Part shown: positions 15,789 through 24,106 of the stretch, piece after piece
How the letters are laid out: each line of letters opens with the position of its first letter
Numbering within the stretch: position 1 is the stretch's first letter
DNA from: a virus
Virus record (IMG/VR): IMGVR_UViG_3300028361_000077
Location: 1 to 35,300 of that record
Length of the DNA: 35,300 nucleotides
Strand: one strand, 5' to 3'
The notes under the pieces: generated by a model
Told to the model about the DNA's origin: nothing
What the model saw: only the letters and a program-made list of their open reading frames with translations
Database searches by the model: none
Position numbers and translations under genes: made by a program

Positions 15789-16205
15789 ATGCAAGTGCAA
15801 CTCAAAAATTACACAATTACTCTTAAGGATAGACTCGGCTGGGGAGACACTGAGATTATTCAAGCGGAAATGATGGGCGCGCTCCGTATCAACGCTGAGA
15901 TGAAGAAGAAGGTTGACGAAGCTGCAAAGACGGCGGACGCGGACGGTACGCCAATGGGGGAAGACCCGTTTGAGCTGTCAGGTATGCAAATGGACGGCAA
16001 GGCTATCCTCGCAGCGCGTATCAAAGCAGCCGAGCTGTGTATAGAAAAGATTGTGCAGGACAACGGGCAGGTGGTTACTTTCTCAAAGGACTGGCTATAC
16101 AACCTATCCAAGAACTGCGGTACTAAACTGATGCTGGAAGTAGACAAGCTGCGCCGGGCGGTAGAGAGTGACACCGAGGTTGAAACCGAACTGGAGGGAA
16201 AATAG
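15789..16205 (+). CDS. Tail assembly chaperone, G-like
   Basis: 138 aa. It begins MQVQLKNYTITLKDRLGWGD, the usual start of tail chaperones, with a helical acidic body and WLYNLSKNCGTKLMLEVDKL near the end. It binds the tape measure during tail assembly in related phages. It ends EGK-TAG exactly at a G GGA AAA slippery site, so a share of ribosomes makes a longer G-T product. Location directly before the tape measure gene confirms the role. Confidence 0.88.
   Translation: MQVQLKNYTITLKDRLGWGDTEIIQAEMMGALRINAEMKKKVDEAAKTADADGTPMGEDPFELSGMQMDGKAILAARIKAAELCIEKIVQDNGQVVTFSKDWLYNLSKNCGTKLMLEVDKLRRAVESDTEVETELEGK
16196..16202 (+). other. Programmed -1 frameshift site
   Basis: The zero frame reads GAG GGA AAA TAG, giving the canonical slippery heptamer G GGA AAA directly before the stop. 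A -1 slip opens the next frame and continues for 67 codons. Confidence 0.88.
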
Positions 16206-16405
16206 GAAACGGGTTTGATTTGCAGACCCAGCTTGAGGGTAAGAAACCAGCGACAATATACGTTATAATGGAGATGTTATCTCGTGAGTACGGCTGGACA
16301 CCAGATCAAATTCGTTCTATGTCCTACATCGACGTTATGATCTACCAGAGGATCATTGCCAAGCGACGCGCAATCGAGAAGACCAATCAAATGCGAAACA
16401 GCTAA
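16202..16405 (+). CDS. Tail assembly chaperone, T-like frameshift extension
   Basis: This frame is read after the -1 slip and gives a fusion of about 205 aa with the G-like part. It holds KPATIYVIMEMLSREYGWTP and SYIDVMIYQRIIAKRRAIE, a short helical domain as in lambda T or its analogues. An internal ATG at 16262 could in principle start it, but it is best read as the frameshift extension. Confidence 0.85.
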   Translation: MGNGFDLQTQLEGKKPATIYVIMEMLSREYGWTPDQIRSMSYIDVMIYQRIIAKRRAIEKTNQMRNS

Positions 16406-16408
16406 TAT

Positions 16409-18004
16409 ATGGATAGTCGACAATTACAACTTGTACTCAAGCTACAAGACCAAGCATCCAGCGAACTCCGTAAAGTAAACGGGGAGCTTGAGGGTGCTGA
16501 GCAGAATACTAAAAACTGGGACGGCGCGCTGCGTAAAGCAAAGCAGGCGGTTCTAGCTATTGGTGCTGCTGCTGTTGGTGCGCTCGGCTACGGAGTAAAG
16601 ATTGCTGCTGATCTAGAGACCGCTGAGGTTGGTTTGACTACCCTGCTCGGCTCTGCTGACGAAGCTAGAGAGACTATCAAGCGTCTAAAGATAGAAGCTG
16701 CCCGGACGCCGTTCGAGCTACCTGGACTGACTCAGGCTACCCAGCTACTAACGTCTGTTACTAAAGACGGTGACGAATCGATTGATATTCTATTGGACGT
16801 GGGTGAAGCGCTAGCTGCCATGGGTAAGGGGCAGTCTGAGCTCGACCGTATCATCGTCAACCTCCAGCAGATTGCTGCTACCGGGAAAGCGGCTGCCATC
16901 GACGTGAAGCAGTTTGCGTTCGCGGGTATTCCTATCTACGAAATGCTCGAGGAGACTACCGGGAAGACTGGGGAAGCGGTAGCGCAGATGGTTACCGACG
17001 GGGAGATCTCTTTTGAAATGCTTACAAAGATGTTTGACGAAGCAAACGACGCCGGGGGTCGGTTCTTTAATGCGTTCCAAAACCAGAGCGGTACATTCAA
17101 TCAGGCGTGGTCAAACATGAAAGACTCCGTAGGTATTGCGCTGGCTGACATCGCTGTAAATTATGGTCTGCTAGACAACTTATCCTCTGCTCTCATGAAA
17201 GTATCCGACGTGGTAGCTAACTACCCGGAGTACTTTAACAACGCCCGCGAAGCAGCCAGTGAGTTCTTTACCAGCATGTTAGATAGCGTGGACGAGCAGA
17301 CGCTACTAGTGACACACCTGAAAGGTGCATGGTCGTCTATTGTAGCTACATTTAACGAGGAGCTACGACCAGAGCTAGCTGCGCTCTGGGAGGCACTACA
17401 GCCCCTTGCGCCGTACCTGAAAGACTTTGCATACGTCATTGGGGTTATTCTACTAACAGCCCTGCATACGCTCATCGCGCTACTCAAGGTAGCTATTAAC
17501 ATATTCACTACCGTACTGGGCGTACTGACGCGCTTGGCTACGTTTATCGTGCAGACATTGATATATGCGTTCGATCAGCTCAAGCTCACGTTCCAGTTCT
17601 TCATCCACCTATTCAAAGGAGAGTGGGCGCTAGCAGCGGACGTTGTGATTGATAAGTTCAAAGGCATGTGGGAGTGGGCAAAGAACCTCTACGATATGGT
17701 CAAAAAGGCTCTCAGTGCCATCAAAGACATCGGGGGCGGTGTAATGGATACTATCGGCAGTATATTGCCAGGGCGCGCCGTTGGTGGCTCTGTAGCGAAC
17801 AATACGCCGTATATGGTCGGTGAGAACGGTCCAGAGATGTTTATCCCGCGGGGAAACGGTACTATTGTCCCTAACTATGCGATGGGAGCGGGTGGTAGCG
17901 GTGGAGTTACTGTCATTGTAAACGGTGACGTGTCCGGGGAGGATCTCGTAGATAAGGTCGAGTACGCATTAGCAGACCGCATTAAACAGCGCGAGCGAGT
18001 ATGA
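16409..18004 (+). CDS. Tape measure protein
   Basis: 531 aa. Helical start (LQLVLKLQDQASSELRKVNG), then a region matching the phage tape measure N-domain: TAEVGLTTLLGSADEARE and GLTQATQLLTSVTKDGD. Long hydrophobic helices follow near residues 340-400, with VIGVILLTALHTLIALL. A Gly-rich C-terminus holds NTPYMVGENGPEMFIPRGNG, a motif common at tape measure ends. It sets tail length and helps DNA entry. At about 0.15 nm per residue the tail would be near 80 nm, which is short. Confidence 0.92.
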   Translation: MDSRQLQLVLKLQDQASSELRKVNGELEGAEQNTKNWDGALRKAKQAVLAIGAAAVGALGYGVKIAADLETAEVGLTTLLGSADEARETIKRLKIEAARTPFELPGLTQATQLLTSVTKDGDESIDILLDVGEALAAMGKGQSELDRIIVNLQQIAATGKAAAIDVKQFAFAGIPIYEMLEETTGKTGEAVAQMVTDGEISFEMLTKMFDEANDAGGRFFNAFQNQSGTFNQAWSNMKDSVGIALADIAVNYGLLDNLSSALMKVSDVVANYPEYFNNAREAASEFFTSMLDSVDEQTLLVTHLKGAWSSIVATFNEELRPELAALWEALQPLAPYLKDFAYVIGVILLTALHTLIALLKVAINIFTTVLGVLTRLATFIVQTLIYAFDQLKLTFQFFIHLFKGEWALAADVVIDKFKGMWEWAKNLYDMVKKALSAIKDIGGGVMDTIGSILPGRAVGGSVANNTPYMVGENGPEMFIPRGNGTIVPNYAMGAGGSGGVTVIVNGDVSGEDLVDKVEYALADRIKQRERV

Positions 18005-19416
18005 TCGTAATAACAATCGACGGGCAAAATAGAACGTCTAGTATTGACCAGCGGTCAGTGCGATATAAAAACAAGCTGTCCAAAGCGCCAGCTACACTAG
18101 ACTTCGCTATTAAAGGTGACACGGATATACCAGATACTGGTGACAGTATTTTGCTGCAGCAAGATGGCGACAACTTCTTCAAAGGCACAATCACTCGGCG
18201 GTCTGAAAAGATACTCAACGGTATCAAGGTTGGTTATAACTTCTTCTGCATGGACGGGTACTACGAGCTTGACCGGCGTCTGGTAGTAAAGGCGTACAAC
18301 AACACCACGGTCGGAGCAGTGGTAACTGACATCATCAATACCTACACCACCGGGTTTACCTTAGATATTCCCGACGACACTCCGGCAATCAAAACGGTTC
18401 GTTTTAACTACGAGCAGCCTTCACGGTGTCTAGAAAAACTCATGAACGCGGTTGGGTGGGACTGGAGTATCTCTCCGACCGACGTGGTGTCAGTATTTAT
18501 CCCCGGCGACAACCCTGCCCCGTACGAGGTAAACGACGAGAGTGGAGACATCGTATCGAACTCGCTCAAGTTTGATTCCAATATCCTCGAGCTTTCTAAC
18601 GTGGTATACGTGCGCGGTGGAGAGTACGATGACCCTATATCAGAAGCGGACGCTATTGATAAGTATGAAGCGAACGGTATCGACCAGACATTCCCGTTGG
18701 TATACAGGTACTCGCAAACGCAGGTGACGGTAAACGGTGTGACGCAAAGCGTTGGTCGGGACTTTTTAGATGAAGCGGTAGACTTTGACCTACTGTATAA
18801 CTTCCAAGAGAAGCTGGTACGGTTTCCTGATGGCGCACTCAGCTCTGGGGATATTGTCCGGGTATTTGGTAACGGGAAAGTGCCGCTCATTGTACTGGGC
18901 GAGGATATAGCCTCTATCGATGCATACGGCGCACGAGAGTTCGTAGAGATAAATAAAAACATAACCTCTATATCAGAGGGTGAGTTATTTGCCGATTCCC
19001 TATTAGAGCAAAAGCGTGCCGGTAAAAAAGAAGCAGACTTCGATAGTTATAAAACAGGGTGGAAGGTTGGTCAGACAGCTACAGTCAACAGTGCAAAGTT
19101 TGGAAAGGTAAACGACGTCTACAAAATAAATAGCGTCAGTGCAAAGATGCACGACCACGAGAGCTTTATATTCAGCGTTGACCTGATCAAGTCATCTGAG
19201 ACCACTTTCACCGATATTATGCTGGGACTGATCGGAAAAGAAAAAGACAACGTCACCATTGCTAGTAACGAGGTACTGCAGCGATTCCGAAGGGTAACTG
19301 ATCAGCTTGGTTTGAGTGACGAGATTATACAGAGGATATCAACCACTGGTCCATATGGATACGCTCCGGTAACTACCCGGACACTCGGCAAATACAATTT
19401 CTCTACCTACAGTTAG
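18001..19416 (+). CDS. Tail hub/baseplate protein
   Basis: 471 aa. The N-terminal half resembles gp27/gp44-like tail hub proteins: FAIKGDTDIPDTGDSILLQQ, GTITRRSEKILNG, CMDGYYELDRRLV, then QPSRCLEKLMNAVGWDW. The C-terminal part is mostly beta with GWKVGQTATVNS, then a helical tail with IASNEVLQRFRRV. It would form the ring at the tail tip to which adhesins attach. It overlaps the tape measure stop by 4 bases (ATGA). Confidence 0.75.
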   Translation: MIVITIDGQNRTSSIDQRSVRYKNKLSKAPATLDFAIKGDTDIPDTGDSILLQQDGDNFFKGTITRRSEKILNGIKVGYNFFCMDGYYELDRRLVVKAYNNTTVGAVVTDIINTYTTGFTLDIPDDTPAIKTVRFNYEQPSRCLEKLMNAVGWDWSISPTDVVSVFIPGDNPAPYEVNDESGDIVSNSLKFDSNILELSNVVYVRGGEYDDPISEADAIDKYEANGIDQTFPLVYRYSQTQVTVNGVTQSVGRDFLDEAVDFDLLYNFQEKLVRFPDGALSSGDIVRVFGNGKVPLIVLGEDIASIDAYGAREFVEINKNITSISEGELFADSLLEQKRAGKKEADFDSYKTGWKVGQTATVNSAKFGKVNDVYKINSVSAKMHDHESFIFSVDLIKSSETTFTDIMLGLIGKEKDNVTIASNEVLQRFRRVTDQLGLSDEIIQRISTTGPYGYAPVTTRTLGKYNFSTYS

Positions 19417-19421
19417 GTGCG

Positions 19422-19430
19422 TGCTACAAT
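19422..19430 (+). promoter_or_regulatory. Leaderless promoter of the 19437 gene
   Basis: TGCTACAAT (TACAAT 19425-19430), 6 bases AACCGT, then ATG 19437. Confidence 0.75.
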
Positions 19431-19436
19431 AACCGT

Positions 19437-19913
19437 ATGAATGCAACAGACGGATTCGGACTGAAAGGTCAAGCCAAATGGATAAAAACCAAAGGGGGTA
19501 TTTTGGTAGCGGAAAGCGTGTGGTCTCCAAACGTTGTGCTGACAGGAGCTAATAGAGGTATTTCGATACTGCTAGACAGGCTGGCTGGCATTACTACTCA
19601 CACTGGTATCATTACGTTTGGTGATATGGGTGACGATAGTACCGCAGCAACCGCTGCTGATACAGGACTGGGAAACGCTCTGGTACGCGCGCAGATTTCA
19701 GCTATATCTAGGTCAGGGCTAACAACAGACTTCCGATTCTTTTACCCGGACGTATTGACGCCAAACGATACCTATAGAGAGTTCGGTATGGTAATAGGAG
19801 GTACATCTACACTGGAAACAGGGCAGCCGTTTAACCACCTTGTGATGAGTCCGTTGGTGAAAGCGGCTGGAGAAGACCATACAATCGTGTGTCGCATTAC
19901 AGGTAGTGTATAA
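19437..19913 (+). CDS. Putative tail tip protein, 158 aa
   Basis: Unrecognised beta-rich protein. It contains GLKGQAKWIKTKGGILVAES near the N-terminus, TGIITFGDMGDDSTAATAAD, and DTYREFGMVIGG. The pattern fits small phage tail proteins lying between the hub and the adhesin. Its last codons overlap the promoter of the next gene, whose TATAAT contains the TAA stop. Confidence 0.65.
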   Translation: MNATDGFGLKGQAKWIKTKGGILVAESVWSPNVVLTGANRGISILLDRLAGITTHTGIITFGDMGDDSTAATAADTGLGNALVRAQISAISRSGLTTDFRFFYPDVLTPNDTYREFGMVIGGTSTLETGQPFNHLVMSPLVKAAGEDHTIVCRITGSV

Positions 19914-19914
19914 T
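19907..19914 (+). promoter_or_regulatory. Leaderless promoter of the glycine-rich gene
   Basis: TG directly followed by TATAAT (19909-19914), 8 bases before ATG 19923. The element covers the stop codon of the previous gene. Confidence 0.7.
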
Positions 19915-19922
19915 TTTAATAT

Positions 19923-20972
19923 ATGGCAAAACCACAACAACCAGATGCAATAATTCAAGCGGATGACTTTATAAAAAGTGCTGACCGAAACCCTGGAAAT
20001 GATGAGGGGCGTGTTCCTTTGCTAGAAGCAAATGAAAGAATAGATCCAGTATTTTTGAATGATATGGATTTGGGTGACGGATCCGATGGCGATGTAACAA
20101 TATCTTCTAGTACAACACTTACTCGTGATATGTACTATGCTAATTTGACTGTCAATGACACTCTGATTACAAATGGATATAGAATTTATGTATCAGAAAC
20201 TTTAAGTGGAACAGGGACAATAAAAAATACCGGGAGTGACGGAGGTGACGGAGGTGATGCAAGTAGCAACAGTAATGGTGGAGGTGGCACAGGTGCTGAT
20301 TCGACAGGCAGCGGTCCATTTAAAACTGGAGCTGGAGCAAATGGAGGAGGTGGACCAAGTGGCAATAATGAAGATGGTCAAGATGGAGGAAATACAACTG
20401 ATGGTAATTATGGTCCAGCCAGTCCCGATGGAGGTGTTGGAGGTCGAGGTACTGACTCAAGCGGAAATGCGGGAGATGGGGGAGAGGAAGGATCAAAAAC
20501 TATATTAGTTCAACTTTCACCGACAGCTTTAACGGTACTTGGTATCGGTCTTTCCCCATTAATGGCGATTGAGGGTATAACGAAAAGAGGAGGAAATGGA
20601 GGTGGTGGAGGAAGTCGAAACAATGGATTTAGTGGCGAGCGAGCAGGAGGTGGTGGAGGAGGAGGAGCGTCAGGAGGTACAATTTGGATTGCCTGTGGGA
20701 CTTTTGCTGGGACATTTGCTATAGAAACAGAAGGAGGTAAAGGAGGTAAAGGAGGGGATGGGAGGGGGAGTGGAGGAGCAGGAGGTGGTGGAGCAGGAGG
20801 TAATGGAGGTGACTTAATCATATTCTTTAAAGTCAAAACCTGGACAGGTACTAGCTCTCTTATAGGAGGAGTAGGAGGAGATGGAGGAACCTCCCCAGGT
20901 AGTGCTGTTGGAGGTGAACAACCTGGAGATGATGGTGCAGATGGTATACTTTACGAACAACAAATTTCATAA
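19923..20972 (+). CDS. Glycine-rich tail adhesin candidate
   Basis: 349 aa. The first 45 residues form a short attachment-like region (RVPLLEANERIDPVFLNDMD). A strand region follows, with DGDVTISSSTTLTRDMYYAN and ISVSE-type strands near 60-95. Residue 100 to the end is dominated by Gly (GGDGGDASS, GGGGGSRNNG, GGKGGKGGDG), as in polyglycine helix tips of receptor-binding proteins. Its place after the tail hub supports a receptor-binding role. Codon use (GGA, AGA) differs from nearby genes, suggesting a recent origin. Confidence 0.7.
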   Translation: MAKPQQPDAIIQADDFIKSADRNPGNDEGRVPLLEANERIDPVFLNDMDLGDGSDGDVTISSSTTLTRDMYYANLTVNDTLITNGYRIYVSETLSGTGTIKNTGSDGGDGGDASSNSNGGGGTGADSTGSGPFKTGAGANGGGGPSGNNEDGQDGGNTTDGNYGPASPDGGVGGRGTDSSGNAGDGGEEGSKTILVQLSPTALTVLGIGLSPLMAIEGITKRGGNGGGGGSRNNGFSGERAGGGGGGGASGGTIWIACGTFAGTFAIETEGGKGGKGGDGRGSGGAGGGGAGGNGGDLIIFFKVKTWTGTSSLIGGVGGDGGTSPGSAVGGEQPGDDGADGILYEQQIS

Positions 20973-21001
20973 TTATTACGACTAATAAAGCTCCGAGTAA
21001 A

Positions 21002-21367
21002 ATGTTTAGTGAGAAAGATATTAAGACTTTAATACATGACGCATTTAATGAGGAGGGGGGTCTCCGAGCTGAAATTAAATCCGATATTAAGACTGAGCTA
21101 AAGCTTGCTACTTTTCAAGTGTTTACTGCTATTGGTGTCACTATGATTGTCTCAATCGTATCGGTATCTATTTACCTCGCAAATCTCCGGAGCGATGTTA
21201 ATAACTTACAAAATAATCAATTTAACAGCGATCAGGCGTCTGTCTTACGTGAAAGAATTGAGGTCAATACTGAGGCTATTAAAGATGCGGCAACCGGAGA
21301 CGATCTCCAGAGAGTTGAGGAGACTTTAATACGACTCGATGAGAGGATAAGAAACTCAGGAATCTAA
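21002..21367 (+). CDS. Membrane protein with coiled coils, 121 aa
   Basis: A helical N-terminus (EKDIKTLIHDAFNEE) is followed by one membrane helix (about residues 37-60, IGVTMIVSIVSVSIYLA) and a C-terminal coiled coil with VEETLIRLDERI. It stands directly before the endolysin. The layout resembles haemolysin XhlA-type or holin-accessory proteins, though their helix order differs. A lysis role is likely from position. Codon use differs from the endolysin gene. Confidence 0.6.
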   Translation: MFSEKDIKTLIHDAFNEEGGLRAEIKSDIKTELKLATFQVFTAIGVTMIVSIVSVSIYLANLRSDVNNLQNNQFNSDQASVLRERIEVNTEAIKDAATGDDLQRVEETLIRLDERIRNSGI

Positions 21368-21372
21368 TCGTG

Positions 21373-21381
21373 TGTTAGTAT
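21373..21381 (+). promoter_or_regulatory. Leaderless promoter of the endolysin gene
   Basis: TGTTAGTAT (TAGTAT 21376-21381), preceded by TCGTG, with 6 bases AAACGT to ATG 21388. Confidence 0.7.
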
Positions 21382-21387
21382 AAACGT

Positions 21388-22548
21388 ATGAAAGGCAACC
21401 CCATACACTACTACCTGATGATTGATAAGACCGACCGCAATTGGCGTCGGCGCATCGCAGAGTTTAAAGATGAAATGGAGCGAACCCACACCTGTATTTT
21501 TACCGAGCAGGAGTTTGACGCGGCTGAAATCGACTGGGAAGACCGGCGCGAACGGTTTTTTGCCTCTGATAGTTTCGTATTCAAACACACACAGGCTATC
21601 TATAAAGAGCACGGCACAAATGTAGACGGGGTCAAATTCTTTGTGAGCGACAAGAACTGGCGACAGGGGAAGTTCCGACTCAAAGGTTTTAAACTCGGAC
21701 GTATTTTCAACACGTATCACGTCGGGTTTACTCGTATCCGATTCGCTAAAGATACCGGGGAGCATGAGGTTCTACACTTCGTCGACGAGTTTGTGAAAGA
21801 GAACACCGGCATCTCACTAGAAGCGGTGATGGGTGTCAACGACTTTGACGAGGATGTGGTACACAAGCCTGGCTACAAGGACGGGTACAACTACGACGAC
21901 GCTTGGGTAAAGATTTCAGATCACGTCGCGAATGCGGTATTCCAGCGTCGAAATAAGACTCTTACGTTTAAAATAGCGCAGCTTAGATTGATTGTGAAGC
22001 TACTCACACAGCTAATAGGGCTGCAGCAGTATAAAGGAAATACTATCTACGAGGTAGAGATAAAGAAAATGCACACCACAAAGCACCATAATGCCCCGCT
22101 CCGGGCTGAAAACGCTGTGATTGGGCACATTGACCTTGGTACGGAAGCAGGCACTATAAACGAGATCCTGAACGGTACACGGTCTGCTAGCTATCACTGG
22201 TACATTCCCCGGCACGGTAAGTACGTTATCGAGTTTGTACCAAAGCATTACACTGCGTGGCACGCCGGGGTTTTATCTAACCCGCAACCTGAATTGCAGG
22301 AGTTACTAGGTGGACCAAACGAGCGCATCGAATCAGGTGAACCTAACTGGTACGCTTACGGTATCTGCTACGAAGGTATCGACGCCAATACTCCTCCTAC
22401 CGAGGGGCAAATAGATCTGGCAGCGCAGCTGATGCGTATGAAGAAGATCCACACACTGACGCTCGCTAGTCACTTCGAAATTACCGACTACAAACCTAGA
22501 ATCGTGGAGCAGTTTGTAGACGGTATTTATGAGAAAATTAATGCGTAA
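21388..22548 (+). CDS. Two-domain endolysin: HExxH domain plus type 2 amidase
   Basis: 386 aa. Residues 1-190 form an unusual N-terminal domain with HEVLHFVDEF (126-135), a zinc metallopeptidase-type HExxH motif. Residues 219-386 are an amidase_2/T7 lysozyme-like N-acetylmuramoyl-L-alanine amidase: KMHTTKHHNAP (zinc His near 233), SYHWYIPRHGKYV, HYTAWHAG (His292), and ASHFEITDYKPR (His362). It would cut the amide bond between muramic acid and the peptide stem. The first domain could cut peptide bridges or proteins; its substrate is unknown. Holin-type genes lie on both sides. Confidence 0.87.
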   Translation: MKGNPIHYYLMIDKTDRNWRRRIAEFKDEMERTHTCIFTEQEFDAAEIDWEDRRERFFASDSFVFKHTQAIYKEHGTNVDGVKFFVSDKNWRQGKFRLKGFKLGRIFNTYHVGFTRIRFAKDTGEHEVLHFVDEFVKENTGISLEAVMGVNDFDEDVVHKPGYKDGYNYDDAWVKISDHVANAVFQRRNKTLTFKIAQLRLIVKLLTQLIGLQQYKGNTIYEVEIKKMHTTKHHNAPLRAENAVIGHIDLGTEAGTINEILNGTRSASYHWYIPRHGKYVIEFVPKHYTAWHAGVLSNPQPELQELLGGPNERIESGEPNWYAYGICYEGIDANTPPTEGQIDLAAQLMRMKKIHTLTLASHFEITDYKPRIVEQFVDGIYEKINA

Positions 22549-22551
22549 ATC

Positions 22552-22815
22552 ATGGAATCAATAATCTTACTGGCTGTCCCGGTAGTAGTATCGCTACTAA
22601 CGCAGATGGTCAAAGCAATCGCAAGCGTAAAGTTCTCAGACCATAAACGAGCTATCCTGCGCGTGTTTGCAGCCACAGCATCGTTTGCTGGTGTTGTAGG
22701 GGCGTCAGTAGCCACAGATGGCGAGGTAGACCCGCAACAGGTCACACTGTACGCAGAGACGCTAGTAGCATTCTTCGCTACGCAGATACCGTACTGGCTT
22801 GGTAAAAACAAATAG
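22552..22815 (+). CDS. Holin-like membrane protein, 87 aa
   Basis: Two to three hydrophobic segments: SIILLAVPVVVSLLTQMV at the start, a middle AATASFAGVVGASVA, and a third LVAFFATQIPYWLG. The protein ends with GKNK, a basic tail. Size, topology and position 3 bases after the endolysin fit a holin that opens the membrane for lysis. The transcript ends at the terminator just behind it. Confidence 0.75.
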   Translation: MESIILLAVPVVVSLLTQMVKAIASVKFSDHKRAILRVFAATASFAGVVGASVATDGEVDPQQVTLYAETLVAFFATQIPYWLGKNK

Positions 22816-22821
22816 AGGAAT

Positions 22822-22854
22822 AAAAAAGAACCGCCTAGCAAGCGGTTCTTTTTT
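22822..22854. terminator. Bidirectional terminator after the lysis genes
   Basis: A 13-bp perfect stem, A6-GAACCGC with GCGGTTC-T6, around a 7-base loop. It closes the long morphogenesis and lysis region. Confidence 0.92.
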
Positions 22855-22979
22855 ATATGACGGTGGAGCTATGTAAAAAAAATAGTGTGTCGAAGCTCCG
22901 GTAAATCTGATCTGTGCCTCCCCACAGGCATATTTAATATAGCATAGTTATCCCCTTTGTATACAGGCTGTTCTATTTA
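22855..22979 (+). other. Intergenic region with a weak hairpin
   Basis: No gene is supported here. GGAGCT (22865-22870) can pair with AGCTCC (22894-22899) around an A-rich loop, and GCC/GGC near 22917-22930 gives a second small hairpin. The region leads into the operator and promoter at 22980-23003. Confidence 0.3.
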
Positions 22980-23003
22980 CACGAAAACGTGTAGGGTTAT
23001 ACT
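22980..23003 (+). promoter_or_regulatory. Palindromic operator (copy 2) and promoter
   Basis: CACGAAAACGTG (22980-22991) is identical to copies at 7865 and 25244. A TATACT -10 element (22998-23003) follows at 7 bases. The leader to ATG 23032 is about 22 nt, longer than at leaderless genes. The palindrome lies just upstream of the -10, so a bound protein would block or guide polymerase. Confidence 0.6.
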
Positions 23004-23031
23004 GTAAATATATTAATAACGATATAACACC

Positions 23032-23172
23032 ATGCCCATTCAATTTATGAACAGGTTACAGGTGCTCATCGAGCTTGCTAGGCACACTCCAAACCAGAGA
23101 TATACCCAGCTGCACACGTGGGACACCGAGAGACTCAAAGTATTACTAGACGCGTACCGACAATCAGTATGA
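23032..23172 (+). CDS. Small hypothetical protein, 46 aa
   Basis: Short ORF starting the accessory block after the lysis genes: helical, basic-acidic mix with NRLQVLIELARHTP and LKVLLDAYRQ. Its stop overlaps the next start (ATGA at 23169-23172), which supports it being translated. Function unknown. Confidence 0.55.
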   Translation: MPIQFMNRLQVLIELARHTPNQRYTQLHTWDTERLKVLLDAYRQSV

Positions 23173-23438
23173 TGGAAGCTACCACGAAGCTAACCGTATC
23201 ATTTGAAAGTACCGATATAGAAGACATCATTGCAGCGGTGGACCAGATGCGCGAGTCCCTTGTACAAGAAGAACGTACGATGGGAATGCCACAGCCAGTA
23301 CGCGGTGTCTGGGAGCTAAGGAGCGGCTCTTGGTGCGAGTACTGCCGGGGTGAAGGTGAGGTAGCACACGATGAAGACGACGGGGAGGGTCACATTATGA
23401 GAGGAGTAGATATAAAAAAATGTTCATGTCAAAAGTAA
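23169..23438 (+). CDS. Small protein with Cys cluster, 89 aa
   Basis: I choose ATG 23169 because it overlaps the previous stop; a GTG 51 bases upstream lies inside the previous gene. The N-terminal half is helical (SFESTDIEDIIAAVDQM). The C-terminal half has CEYCRGEG and KKCSC, a DnaJ-type or zinc-ribbon-like cysteine pattern that may bind zinc. Unknown function. Confidence 0.6.
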   Translation: MMEATTKLTVSFESTDIEDIIAAVDQMRESLVQEERTMGMPQPVRGVWELRSGSWCEYCRGEGEVAHDEDDGEGHIMRGVDIKKCSCQK

Positions 23439-23674
23439 AACTAGACTTTTCAGAGTATAAAAAGAATCCAGTGCTACTACTAGCACACGACACCGAGCAG
23501 CCTATTGGTCGGGTTATCATTGAGGGAGATTCGTTTGAGCTAGATATACAAGACCCATGCTACGCTCAAATGATGAAGAACGGTTTGCTCTGGCTGACGT
23601 ATAGCGGAGCGTTTGTGGGCGACGACTTCCGGGTTGATAGTATGAGCTTAATACTAAACAATAACTATGACTAA
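23420..23674 (+). CDS. Hypothetical protein, 84 aa
   Basis: Unrecognised. Starts MFMSKVKLDFSEYKKNP; ATG 23426 is an equally good start. It has beta-rich segments IGRVIIEGDSFELDI and LWLTYSGAFVG. Its start overlaps the previous gene by 19 bases and its end overlaps the next by 8, as in a tightly packed early operon. Confidence 0.6.
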   Translation: MFMSKVKLDFSEYKKNPVLLLAHDTEQPIGRVIIEGDSFELDIQDPCYAQMMKNGLLWLTYSGAFVGDDFRVDSMSLILNNNYD

Positions 23675-23948
23675 GATACCAAGTGTAGAGGAGAGGGTGG
23701 CGGATTTTAAGAGTAAGTTTGTCTACCATGTAGTTCTTGGTTCGACACTGAACGGCGGTACAAAAATGCGATTTAATCTCACTCCTGAATTAGCTATTGC
23801 GTGGCTACGAGAAACACTCACCGCCGAACGCACCGCCCTACTGACCGAGCTGAGGGATTGGGAGGCTGAGAAAGATTGTCACTACTGTAGCCCTGACAGT
23901 GGAGGCTGTGGTGGACATTGCACAAGGGTAACCCCACCCACTAAATAA
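23667..23948 (+). CDS. Hypothetical protein with C-terminal Cys cluster, 93 aa
   Basis: Unrecognised. A helical region (LTPELAIAWLRETLTAERTA) is followed by CHYC, then GGCGGHCTR near the end, a pattern that could bind zinc. It overlaps the previous gene by 8 bases. It is the last gene of this tight block before the RNA region. Confidence 0.6.
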   Translation: MTKIPSVEERVADFKSKFVYHVVLGSTLNGGTKMRFNLTPELAIAWLRETLTAERTALLTELRDWEAEKDCHYCSPDSGGCGGHCTRVTPPTK

Positions 23949-23953
23949 CTCCC

Positions 23954-24103
23954 ATGACCACCTCAATCCACCTACCCTATCCTTTAAAGTCAGTTAGTGA
24001 TGTGCGCTTAAATGCAGAGCTGGCAGTCATGTTGGGTACGAAAAACTTTGAGGTAGTGTACCGCTACCACAGTTGCCCATCATCACAGTACATTGAGAAT
24101 TAA
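23954..24103 (+). CDS. Small hypothetical protein, 49 aa
   Basis: Short ORF starting 5 bases after the previous stop: MTTSIHLPYPLKSVSDVRLN, then ELAVMLGTKNFEVVYRYHSC. It ends directly before the tRNA-like structure at 24107. The pattern is plausible for a beta-rich miniprotein, but length alone cannot prove it. Confidence 0.4.
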   Translation: MTTSIHLPYPLKSVSDVRLNAELAVMLGTKNFEVVYRYHSCPSSQYIEN

Positions 24104-24106
24104 AGC

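Noticed and set aside
18408-18962. Minus-strand ORF of 184 aa
   Set aside because: It is antisense to the tail hub gene; composition is Ser/Thr shadow and no motif is seen.
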